From: Tetranychus cinnabarinus
Lineage: Eukaryota > Arthropoda > Arachnida > Trombidiformes > Tetranychidae
Assembly (NCBI GenBank): GCA_022266195.1
Contig: WHVY01000002.1
Location: 9,005,001 to 9,069,000 of the forward strand
Direction: 5' to 3'
Length of the DNA: 64,000 nt
Shown here: piece by piece, positions 9,666 to 21,540 of the stretch
Numbering within the stretch: the first letter of the stretch is position 1
Layout: every line of letters begins with the position of its first letter
The notes under the pieces: generated by a model
Told to the model about the DNA's origin: nothing
What the model saw: the letters and a program-made list of their open reading frames with translations, nothing else
Databases searched by the model: none
Translations under genes and position numbers: made by a program

Positions 9666-11061
9666 ATGTTTGAAGCTCGTATGGTACGTGGTTTTATTAT
9701 TAAAAGAATTCTTGAGGCTATAAAAGATTTGGTCTCTGAAGCATCATGGGATTGTTCGACCTCAGGAATGTCTCTTCAAGCTATGGACACTTCTCATGTC
9801 TCCTTAGTCTCTGTTTCATTAAAAGCTGACGGTTTTGATAAATACAGATGTGATCGAAATTTAACCCTTGGAATGAATTTGGCTAGGTAAGAATTTTCTA
9901 TTGTCTCCCTTTACTCACCTGTTTTTCGTAGAATTTTCTCATACTTAATGTTTTGTTCGATTTAACTTCTTTTAAATCCTTCATAAAATCAGTATTCAGT
10001 TCATTAATTTATTTATGTGTTAAACTGAGTAGTTAATTTAAAATGCTTTGTTCCACCTTCTCTCGTAGTTTGGCTCAAATTGTTAAAGCTGCTGGTAATG
10101 ATGATGTTATCACTATTAAAGCTCCAGATGATGCCGATAAAATTACTCTTATTTTTGAACCTAAAAGTGAAACGGAAACCTGGGAATATGAGATAAAATT
10201 GATGAACCTCGATTCTGAATACCTTGGTATCCCGGTAAGTAGGTTAGGTTGGGTCCTAGTGATTTAACCCTTTGTTTCTTTTGGCGCCAAGCTATTAGCT
10301 AGTATCCCTTTGTCTTTACCGCTTGGTTTACTAGTGACAGATTGATCTTGATTTCTCTTTCAATCTGAATCTAAGGTAAACCTTTGACCTAACTAAATGG
10401 TTGATGATTGAAGATCGAACTCGAAAACTTCATATGATCAACGTGTTTTAGTCTCCCTTATATTAGCGTAATTCACCTCCTTAGCTATTAATGAAGAAAA
10501 TTTGATAGGCCAACGTTCACACGATTGTCCAACATAATTATTAATTCTCTTTGATATTTTATCTTCACAGGAAACTGATTACAGCGTAAAAATCAATTTA
10601 CCTTCTCATAAATTCCAAAGAATTTGCCGCGATCTCTCTCAAATTGGAGACTCCGTTACTATTTCAGCAGCTAAAGATGGAGTTAGATTCTCAACTACAG
10701 GAGATTTGGGTTCTGGAAATGTTAAACTGAATCAAACCGCATCTGCTGATAAACCTGATGAGGCTGTTACAATCAAAATTGAAGAGCCCATCATTCTTTC
10801 ATTCGCTCTAAAGTACCTCAATCATTTTGCCCGCGCAACTGCTCTCTCTCCTCAAGTTTCTCTTTCATTGTCAAAAGATGTTCCTCTAGGTAAGTGAACA
10901 CATCTGTTCTTTTCGCGGTCAGGAAGAACGACATTAATAATTCTTTCTTTATCTTGCCTTTTTTTCTAGTCGTTGAATACGTTATTCACGATGATGATGA
11001 TGATGAGATTGGTTACATCAGATACTACTTGGCGCCAAAGATTGAGGAAGGAGAAGAATAA
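9666..11061 (+). CDS. PCNA: Proliferating cell nuclear antigen (sliding clamp)
   Basis: Four exons: 9666-9886, 10069-10234, 10571-10889 and 10970-11061, each bounded by GT/AG with matching phases, giving 265 residues (human PCNA has 261). Trimeric ring that tethers polymerases delta and epsilon and many repair proteins to DNA in the nucleus. Seen: N-terminus MFEARMVRG and the GFDKYRCDRN block; LKYLNHFARAT; and the C-terminal YYLAPKIEEGEE, all aligning closely with animal PCNA. The interdomain connector region near LMNLDSEYLGIP is intact. An Asp run (HDDDDDEIG) before the last strand slightly lengthens the usual loop. A polyadenylation signal AATAAA lies at about 11237. The gene is divergent to NTHL1 and has an E2F site 146 bases upstream and a second one in intron 2. 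Confidence 0.97.
10279..10290. promoter_or_regulatory. Palindromic GGCGCC E2F-like site in PCNA intron 2
   Basis: TTTTGGCGCCAA within intron 2 contains an E2F-type core on both strands. Such GC-rich motifs are rare in this AT-rich DNA. Functional role is inferred only. Confidence 0.35.
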
Positions 11062-12326
11062 TCATGGCTACCGATAAAGAACAATTGCACCGCTAGGCAA
11101 CTCAAAAAGAAATCAGACAAATTTCTAGAGTCTATTCAATATTTTTTATTATCTTGAGAAAAACAAATTGATTAACCAAGTTTTTCTCACCAGCATTTAA
11201 CAGATATGTGTTGATCAAATTGCCAAAATAATTATGAATAAAAAGCAACTTTGGTAATGTATATTTTCTTGATCCCTTTTCTGCTGTTCCAAATAATCTG
11301 ATCGTGAATTTCATACAGAAGTTGATGTTTTTTCGCTAAATTAATTAGTTCATTTTGAGTGGCGATTATGAATTGAAATTAATATTTGTAATCTTCAAAA
11401 GAAATCGGTTACCAGAGTATTTTATAGAATACTGTGGCTTAGAAACAGTCATTTATTCGAGAAAGTCAAAACAGTTTTCTAATCCTTAATTTTGGTAGAA
11501 GTTAATTAAATCTTTCGATTTCGAAGGTTCCACCCTATCATCAATTTTGAATAATGTGGTGTCCAAATTTGTTTAAGCGCAGTGTTTACAATTAAATATT
11601 CTGATGTAATTTGTGTGTTGAGTGTCTGGAATCGAATTGAAAAAAAGAATCGAGTTTGTACAAAAAATAAGGTTGACCATTCAAATAAAAAAGCAAGGAA
11701 AAGACACAACTTGTATTCTTTGCAGTGTTAACATTTTCGAATCCAGCAAAGTGTGTCTGGAGAAAGAAATGAATAAAGAAAAAGATTCTTTGAACTTATC
11801 GCAGATAGACAACTATTTTTGAATGTTGAAACGCTTGTTCCTTAAAAACTTGGCTTCATCACCAAGTTCATCTATCTAATAGCGTCAGAAAAAAGTGATG
11901 ATCGGAAATAAGATGACAATGAGAATGGCGATACCAATGACTTGATAAGTTTCCATACTTCCATTGTTTGACTTGATATTAAGTCAACTTAGTGACCTGT
12001 TTTACTTGTAACATTTTCACAATGAGGACGAGGGTAAATTTTAAATGCAGGAGATGGAGATAATGGATTTCGATGATCTTTGTACATCTTTCCTTTCATC
12101 ACCAGATTAAAGACTATGATGATGGCTATGAAGATGGCGATTGTGGAGGTGACAATTTCGGTTATGGCGATGATGACAGTTTTATCTTCGATATATTTGC
12201 AATTATTATGTTACTTTTCAGGGAGAATTAAATAAAGGAGAATGGGCATGAAAAAAGTAGATGAAGCAGAAAAGATCAACGAAATAAACAATAGACAAAT
12301 GAAACAAGGAAGATTATCGAAGAGTA
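11062..12326. other. Intergenic between convergent PCNA and CDP-DAG synthase genes
   Basis: Holds both 3' untranslated regions. On the minus strand, 113 bases after the CDP-DAG synthase stop, two short frames encode strongly hydrophobic segments (about 11992-12214, and 11886-11957); see findings. Otherwise no gene is seen. Confidence 0.5.
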
Positions 12327-15300
12327 TCACTGTAAAATGAAACCGCGAGAGGTTAATGATTCTTTCAGTATATTATAAAGCTCGATCTGGTGTTCAGGTT
12401 CAAGAGAGTGGACTTGTTGGATGACCGATTGCAAGTTGGGCGCAGCAATGAAACTAGAAATGTACACATTGACAAAAGTGGCCATCAAGAATTGACAATC
12501 AAATCGATCCATAATACCTCCATGGCCTGGAATCACATCACCAAAATCTTTTATTTTGAAAGCTCGCTTGAAACCACTCGCAAAGAAACCACCAAAAGGT
12601 CCGATAATTGAGCTGAACAAAGACAAGGCCAATGAATGTAGAACGAATGGGTAAAGCTTGATTGTTCGAGGAATATGTAACTGTGAATGAAAAGAACAGA
12701 AAAAAAGAATAAGTTAAATGGTTAGAATGAATGAATAGTTAAATTAGCATGAATTTTATATTGGAAAGAATTTTAAACTGATTCAAGTCTTATTTGTTTT
12801 GAATACAAATAAAATGCAGCAAAAATTTGACAAGAACTGAAGCTGAATTTAGCTATTTATCGGCAAATATTCAGTATAAAATAGTCATCAAATAGTTTCT
12901 GTGTGAATGAATAATTGTCAAAAGTATAATGAAATTAATTTGTACTGAAGTGATCGTGTGATAATCTTGTTAAATTATTAAATTATGAGTATATATGGCT
13001 GAGCTTTGGAAAGAGATAAAAGCCATTTTTAGATTAACCAGGAAGGGTGCAATTCAACCAAAAACTAGTCCATATTAAAATATCTGTAATACACATCTGT
13101 ATAATGGTTTCTGTGTTTGTAACATTGAAATATTTCCTTTTCAACTATAATTACCATGAATTAATTATGCAACCAGCCTAATAACATTCATCATGAAGGG
13201 AAATGAAAAAGAAGGAAAAAATAAACATAAGATTCTCATTTTTTCTAATAGATTAGCTATAAATTTATTCGCTTTAATCGTATAGTGACTAAACTTTAGC
13301 CTTCAATATCAACTAACGCAATCTCAGAAATGAGTTTGTTGGTCATTCAATCTAAGGTTGATACTTAAAGACAGAAAGGGAAAAATAAACAGTAAAAAGA
13401 AGCTCAAGAAATTGAAATAATCTCGTGTAAAAAGAGAAGGTTTCTGTTGCTCAGATAATCAGTGACAATGATATATTGATATCATATTTTTGTTATTTTT
13501 AGACTTTCCGTTTACCTGGAGACTATTAGTATTTGATTGAACATTAAAAGGTTTCAATCATTAGCTGCAAAAGTAAACAGGAAAATGGAAAAAAATAATC
13601 AAATTTGATCAGTAAAAATAAAAGTGATATCGACATAATTAGACCGATTACTGTAACCTGGTAATTAGCTTGATCACAGTCTTTCAGTTAATGCAAGTTG
13701 ACATTTTCTATCAATGCAATGGCGCACAGGCTCAAGTTTGATATATCTAATGAACTTAATGAAAATATCAAAAGTTTGAGAGTTGATGGAATCACATAAA
13801 AAATAATTGGCTGTTGAAAACAGTTGATAGAGATTATTAAAGAAAGCTTCAGAATTTCAACTCAATCTATCTATTTTTCATTAAAAGTGTGGCTTCTTTA
13901 AATCCAATTTCAAGGTTTCTGTTTCATACATCACATTTGACTTTGAGATTATTGTTTCTATAGAGATACTAATTGTAACACAACTGTCATGAGCTAATCA
14001 GATGCATCAACTAGATGAGTATAATAAAAAAGAGAAAGTCGCAAACATTAAATTGACTTCCTGCTACTAAGATGCCAAAGTTTGTCATGATAATTCGAAA
14101 ATGAATCTCTCAATTTTCGTGACATAAGCTTTTGATTTGATTCGCTGGATGAAAAGAAAGTTAATCAGCGAATCACTTTTAGTGCAACTTAGCATGAAGA
14201 AAGATATAAGAGTTGACTTTCATTACCAGTTTGAGAAAAAAACTGAAATTCCGTGGTAAATCGTATTCTTGAAGCTGAAATAATGGAGAAGGGTTACAAG
14301 TCATCACGGTCTTCTCAAGATCTTCAGAATATCTGATTGGGCAAACGAAATATTCAAATTGGCACATAAAATGAGAAAACTAAAAGAAAAAAGAGAGAAA
14401 TAATTTTTGTTAGAGATTGAGCTTTGTAATATATTCATTCAAAATAATTAATCATACCAGAAGACCAAGAATAACAGTTGCTATTCCCCCACCGATGAAA
14501 CCTTCCCAGGTTTTTTTGGGTGAAAGTTTAATAAGAGGTGTTCGGCCGAAGAAGAAACCAAATAAATAAGCCATTACATCATTACATATGATCATTGAAA
14601 CAGGTACAATAAACCAGATCAATCCTTCAAACATATTGGAAATGATGAAATATGATTGAGTAACCACAATTAACAGCGTAACATGAGTCCAAGCAAACTG
14701 TACATTAAGATTAATATAAAGAATAAATTAATCAAAAATCAATTCGAGAGCAGGTACAAAGAGTAAAATGTAAATATGGCTTACCAATGAAAATTGTCTC
14801 ATATAATAACGTTTTTTAAGACTCAAAACAAACCAAACAAATCCAGTAATGTACAAACAAAAAGAGATAAATTTATGATAAGTGACTAGGACTGCCAAAA
14901 AGTTCTGAAATTAAAAAAGATAAAAATTCATCTTAATAATCAAAATCCTTCCTAAAATTTAAATGCATTATCAATTATTGTCTTGAAGAACGTACAGGTC
15001 GCTGTAAGAGAACTGCAAAATAATGAATAAAACTGGGTCCAAAGAGGAAATAATTGGACGTCAAAAGAAAATACCACGAGAGAGATCTGAACCAAGGTAA
15101 TCCATGAACACGATAGACAGCATATCCAACAGAGATAATTTCTTGAAAGCATTTAACTTGAACAATCAGCGTCTATTCGAGAAAAGAAGAAAAATTTAAA
15201 ATACTCAGTCATAAAATCATAGCTGTTTGATAACGAGTAAACATTCAAAATATCTTGAAATTGCCTAGGATTTACATCATAAATTAGATGTAAAGATAAA

Positions 15301-16057
15301 TAAAAATCATCGGATTTGATAATTTTAGGTAGCTTTTTGGGTACACATTTGTGTTGATGAATGATAAAAAGGTTGATAGAATTAATCATCTACACAGTGA
15401 TACCAATGAACGCTAGAAATAGCAACTAATGAGTCATATAAGGATAGGAAGAAATTCAAATATAGTTCCTTACAATTGTGATGAGAGCCAGAGGTCCAAC
15501 ATAAATTAAAAAACAAAATCCAGCAACCATGACAAAAGTAAATATTGATCGTACAATGTAGTTTCGCCATTTTGAAGGGAAATAAGCTAAACAGGTTTCA
15601 ATGATTGGGTTAGTTTTTTCTTGTGGTTGAGACAGCGATTTGAGATAATTGTCTTTTTTAAGCAATTCTTCCACTAATTTTTCTTCCTCGGAGTCAACAC
15701 CATCGAGAGAGCTTTGCCTGTCAAGATGCTTCTGTGAAAGAAAACAAAAACAAGAAATGAAAGATCAACAATAAAGTGCAAAGCAGAATATAAAGTTAAA
15801 GATTATTATAGTCTCACAGACTATGCTTTAAAATTGAAGCAAAAGTAATTCAGATACAAATCTCCAAACTTAAAAAAGTAATCATTAGAAATTCGCAATT
15901 AAACATTGAGTTGGTCGTTAAGATAAACATAAAGGAGAAGAAAAAAGAGTAAGGAGAAAGGAACTAAAATATTTAAACTTACCTTTTCAATCATTTTTTC
16001 ATCGTCGTCTTCTTCACTCTGGTCTTTGACAAGTCGCTGACGAAGATCGGAGGACAT
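12327..16057 (-). CDS. CdsA: Phosphatidate cytidylyltransferase (CDP-diacylglycerol synthase)
   Basis: Seven exons on the minus strand: 16057-15983, 15731-15474, 15172-14996, 14904-14785, 14697-14458, 14379-14227 and 12680-12327, all in phase, giving 458 residues (human CDS1/CDS2 are about 445-461). Makes CDP-diacylglycerol from phosphatidic acid and CTP in the ER membrane, feeding phosphatidylinositol and cardiolipin synthesis. Seen: an acidic cytosolic N-terminus, several membrane helices, the highly conserved LIKLSPKKTWEGFIGG, and the family signature SGFKRAFKIKDFGDVIPGHG followed by GIMDRFD in the last exon. The exon 3 end uses the donor in CCT|GTACGT, chosen because it restores family alignment (LLQRP then NFLAV). 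Intron 6 is long (1546 bases) with no gene visible inside. Catalytic signature intact. Confidence 0.95.
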
Positions 16058-17080
16058 GGTCACAGATAAACACCGATCCAATTGTGACCCAATTAGTTTA
16101 GAGTGGCAGCTGAAGATAAACAATAACAATTAGAAAATAAACTATCTTTTCATTAATTTTTTTAAAAGTAAAGCTTTGACATGCTCAACAGAACCATTAT
16201 GGTTTAGCCATAGAAGCTGAATAAGCCATAGGAAATACACAATGTACTTCCATCACTTAACGCCATCTGGTAAGTCAGAGATATACTATTTTCTCTACTT
16301 ATTATTTCATTTTTATTCAGCATTTGGTTGTATAATTCATTGCTTGGTCTGTTTATTTACTAATCTATCTTAATTTATCATGTTTCAGAAACCCTGAACA
16401 ACTCAACAGTTTGTGGAACAAAAAGATGACCAACTGTAAGTAAGACACAAAAAAAGAATAACATTTATCCTATTAAACATTGGACATTTTAAATACTGTT
16501 CTTACTTTTTCAATTAGTAACTCTTACCTTTTATGACTTCGACTACCAAACTGTTTAAGTAAAGATCATATTATCTAGCTGAACTCATTAAATAATGCAT
16601 GATTACTGTTTTCTGATCAAACTGATTATTATCTTAAATTTGCCGATAGATCAACTAAGCTACTCAGCTATCAATAACCCTCAAGTTCTCAACATTTAAT
16701 CGTAAATTGCGCAACAAAACTTAAATCTATCTGCATTTAATTCAGTAATTGCTGAATCATTGGTGTCATCATTATTTTCAACTGTTAATCGATGGTGAAA
16801 ATCTGTTTGATAAACAAATTCAGTTACGAATATGGAGTTATTAATAAGCTATTACTGAATGATTGAATAAAAAATAGTATCTTTATTAACAACAGTAATA
16901 AAAGCGTAAAAAAAGTAACACGAGTTGCGAGCAAAAAAATAATCAAATTAAAAATGACAAAATGATTTTACAAATCTAGCAAAACATTGCGTTAATTATC
17001 GTAATTATATGGTAAGTTGAATGGCAAAGTGGCAAAATATTAACAGTCAATCATGAAGATAAGGGTTATTTTTGATTAAT
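16058..17080. other. Intergenic upstream of CDP-DAG synthase
   Basis: No gene can be assembled. On the plus strand there are several good splice signals in order (donor at 16270, acceptors ending 16320 and 16388, donor at 16436, acceptor ending 16517), but every frame I tried across them meets a stop, so any transcript here may be non-coding or a 5' leader. Confidence 0.35.
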
Positions 17081-20000
17081 TTATTGAAATTTGGATGTTC
17101 CATTAATGTTAGTCTGATTATGTTGACTTGAATCAATATTTGATCGAACACTTGCCATTATTTGGTGCGTTCCTGGTGTTGATGGCAAAGATGGTGGTGA
17201 AGTTGATGGTGATAGTTTATCAGATCGGTCATTCAAATTGTCATGAAAATTGGGATCAGAGCTACGCTTAATCTTTCCTTTGAAATATTCAGAATCTCGA
17301 ATTTTTCTAGATTTATCTCGTTCTTCTGATAGTTTATTCATAAACTGAACAATTTTTGAATCAGTTTTACTTCCAAAAATCCTATTCTTTCCAAATAAGC
17401 CAAGTTTTTTATTTTTTCCTACACTATGATAAGATCCAAAATTGGATGGAAATTTTGAGTGATAAGAATCGGATATGGACGATGAACTAGGTCCAGAATT
17501 AGCGGCATTAGCAGCAAGTGTTGTAAGTTGTGAGACTAGTTTAGGATGCATCGTTGAAGTGACATCAATATCTGTAGACATGATTGAAGGATTGCCTAAA
17601 CCAATTTGATTGTGAAGATTATTGACTAATTCATGGTATTGGTTTAAACTAATTGGATCAAGTGTATCATAAGCATTAGGATGAGGTTGAAGTGTAAAAG
17701 ATCCGTAAGGTTGAAGATAGGTTACAGGCTCATCTGGAATCAGCCTCATAGCTTGCTCAAAGTCAGATGAATGGTGATTATGAACTTTACTATGAGTGTG
17801 GAATAGAGACGACGCCGGGTTTGTGAAAGAATCAAGAAATGGATTATGAACATGGTGAGTTTGCTGTTGATTTACTAACGGATTTTCAAGATAACCCAAG
17901 TAAATATCACGTAATCTGCGAGGCTCATCAACACCTGGTTTATGGACAATAGGAGTATTATATCTGAGAGAGTTTTTACACGAGAATGGTTGTCCAGGAT
18001 AGCTGTGGATACAATAACCTGGAGCTTTTGAAGGGCGAACTGATGATGATGATGATTGTGAATGATAAGGAGTTGACAAAAAATTATTGCGAAGAGATGC
18101 TGATGGTGAAGGTGAAGGCGGTGGTGATCTAATCCCTTCCGGGATGAAATAGCTATTCTCCTCGATGTAAGATAATGGCTGATCTCCTTCAAGAGATAGT
18201 TGTTGCAACAATAGACGACGATAAAGCTCGTCGAAATTTGCCAAACTTGGATTTAATGGTATAACCATAGGACCTTCATATAAACCAGCTAAGCCCAACG
18301 GACTCGGTGTAACTTGGATATCAGAATGATCTGAAGATTGGATAACCTGTCGTTTGCCTCGATGACGACGTGATCTTAATGATAATAAATGTTCTTCAAA
18401 AAAGTCAGTACCAACTGAATTACTCTGAGGATTAATAGGTGATGGTGATGCTTGCTCATCTCCCTCGTTTGGGGTTGTAGGCACAACGATACGATGATAA
18501 TCATCATCATTTCCATTTAATGATTCATACATTTTACTTTTATCAATCACAGATCCATGAGATTTTTTATCACTAGGTTTATTTCGTAGATTACTCTCAT
18601 TATTAAGATCATTGTTTCGGTTTTTGTTATGATTTGTGACTGTCCATGGAGGAGGATAAGAAGGTGGTTTCCATGTATTAATTTGATCTTGTTTTCTTCT
18701 TTCGTTGTTGTGATTGAACTGTTGACTGTTCCTTTGAATTGGTTGTTGTTGTTGATGGTGATACATTGCCTGCTTTAACTCTTCTGGATTCAAAGGTCTC
18801 AGAGATTTGGGTTTACCACCATATCTACCTCCATAGGAAAGTAAAACAATTTTTTTATCCTTCTCGGTGTTACCATTGTTATTGCCATTACTTTTTTTAG
18901 TATTGAAATTTGAATGGTAATTGTATTTTGGCTGTGAATTGACTGTTTCCACATTCATTATTTTGGGAACTTTTTCCGCAGAAACATTTATTCGTTGTGA
19001 AATAAAAGGTTCACCTTTATCCAACATTTTAATTGCATCTGGATCAACAGGTATTACTTGATTTAATGTTTTAACATTTTTTCTTTGATTATCATCATCC
19101 TCTGTGATTGTAGTTCTTTCTTTGTTATACTCTTTTACTCCATCTCCTTCCTCTTCATTTTCCTCATCTTCTGTCTCTTGGTTTGAAACTTTTTTCTCTT
19201 CATCTTCTCCATCATCCTCTTCATCGTCGTCTTTTTCATCACCAGTATCTTCCTTTTCCCCTCCATTATCTTTTCCTTCTCCAGTTTCATTTTTACTTAA
19301 TGCTGGTATTCCAGGAATATCAGGAAAATCTGGAAAAAATACTCTCGATCCTTTTTCCTTCTCCGAATAATCATATAATAAATCATCGGCTTCAGCCAAA
19401 CCGGGAATCTTTAATTTCTCGTAAACTGTGAACCCCTGAAAGAAAATTTATGAAAAGCAGAAATCAATATTCAAAGTATTATTTAAATTAGCAAAAAAAT
19501 CCAATTGATTAATGTTATAAGCTAAAAAAACCAAAGTATAACTTCGGAATAAAACATTTTCATCCCATTTTTAATCTTTTTTTGCTCATCAAATGCGATT
19601 CAATTGTGAGAAAAATGGATTAATAAGAAACAATTGATTTCAATTGTTAACTCATCTATAGCAAGTAATAAATTTCAAAACATAATTTTCACATCATTTC
19701 ATGGAAATTTCTTAAAGATGAACAAAAAACTGGGAAAATGATGATGAGAAAGCAAAGTAAAGAATAGTCAGTAGATGTTGAGGATAAGGATGAGAGAGAA
19801 AGTGTATTTTGATTTCAATCGAAGGTGTTATGTCAATGATCAATGAAAACCTTTCACTTTAAAATAACGACTTTTAATACCAATATGAGGCCTTTTGTGA
19901 AAATACATTTTCTTGCTCCATCAGCATTAAACGGTTAATCTGGTCAACGGACTATTCAGCAACCATTAAGATCGTTTCACAGTTGAAATCATCTTTAGAT

Positions 20001-21540
20001 GGATTGGAAATCTTGGCACTTTAAAATCTGAGCAATTTAAAGTATAGCACTTACAATTGTAATATCAAATACTCACAAGGCTTACTTTCAAATTGGGGTT
20101 AAAATGGTTTCTAAAGGGTTGATCCAGTTAGTAACTTTCTTATATGTCAATATGTAAGACTATCATTGTAATTAAATGCAAGTACATGGATTGAATATAA
20201 TTATTAATGGTAGGATAGGTTGATCGTAAAGTTAACAAGATTTATTTACCTCATCAAGAAGCTTAAGAAAAGCATCATCCTTTGTAACACCATTTTCATC
20301 TGGATAAGTCTCTAAGCCATTTATGGGTTTTTTGGTTGGACTTACGATTCCAGGCATTAATTCAACTTCAAGACTTGATTCGGTGAATCTGATGGAACCA
20401 ATTAAATTGATTGATACAACCAATAGAATCTAATTATAAAGGTAAACACACACAAAAAATAAGAGATGGAAAATAATCAAATAAGAAATAAACAATGTTT
20501 GTTTTCATGTTTTGTTTAGGAAGAAAGTGAAATCATTAGTGGCTCGTTTGAATTGAAAAATTTTCATTTCATTTAGTCCATTGAAAAGTAGTATTTTTTA
20601 GAACTGTTTAATCAAATATAATATTTGATTGACCATCTCTTTTGTTTGAAAGGGTTTAGCTGTAAAAAGGTTTCTTCCTTTTTGACCCTTTTCCTGGACC
20701 CAAAATTGGAAACAATTGAATTTATGTTTACCTTGATGATCATTGTTTTTGACATTCATCAGTGAACCATTTTATCCTTTTATGCTATTCAAATGGTAAC
20801 ATTTTTAGATTGTTTTAAATACTGATGACACTCGATTACAAGTCGAAAAGAGAACAGTTTTTACTTTTAAAATTGTAAGAATTCAAACAATTGAATTGAT
20901 TTGGAAGCTCTGTGCTAATCCTTAACTGTAAATAAACGAAATTTACACCTAATGGAACAAATGGGTTTGTTTTGGGTTGCACTTCACCTTGACTTGATTC
21001 AAATACAACTGTAAATGAAATGAGATTATCTTTTATCCTTATTCAAATATATCTTCAATGTATTCATGTAAACAATCCAAAAAGTAGATCAAAGCAAGGC
21101 CGATATCTTTCAAAGTCTAAACTCATCCAATCAATATTTTCAACTTGAAAACTCAAGTCTAACAGATAAGTTAACCAAAGTTCAAATAGCCAGTAATGCA
21201 AATATCAGAGCAATAATGGCAGGAGATGAAGAGATAACTTTAACTTGAGAGTGATTTGACTTCCAATACTCTGTAACTTGAAAATAGCTTACCAAATGCA
21301 AACAAGTTCAACCAAAGACAATATTGACCTGTGAATATCGATTCATCCAATTTCAATTAACTACATTCTATAAGATAAAGATTAAGTTCTATCCCTATAT
21401 TACTTGAATCAATCCAATTCGAGAGCCATGGTAAAGGTTTACTAAAATCAATTTTCTGGTTAAATATCTAAGGTTAAATGGACCAAAAATGTACTTGCCT
21501 TTATCTGACATCGTAATCCGATTTCAATTCGTCCAAACAT
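17081..21540 (-). CDS. Secreted low-complexity proprotein, function unknown
   Basis: Three exons on the minus strand: 21540-21499, 20429-20250 and 19435-17081, in phase, giving 858 residues. I do not recognise the family. Exons 1 and 2 together make a signal peptide (MFGRIEIGLRCQIK joined to ILLVVSINLIGSI), supporting this model. Then follow KLLDEGFTVYEKLKIPGL, a very acidic stretch (about residues 100-180, Glu/Asp runs), Asn/Gln-rich segments, a basic RSRRHRGKR site at about 427-435 that looks like furin/proprotein convertase processing before QVIQSS, and Ser/His/Pro-rich sequence. After the signal peptide only two cysteines are present, 11 residues apart (about 549 and 560; YCIHSYPGQPFSC), which could close a small disulfide loop. 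Intron 1 appears to use a GC donor (AAG|GCAAGT). Likely an extracellular matrix, silk-like or hormone-precursor-like protein; the choice cannot be made from sequence. Confidence 0.75.
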
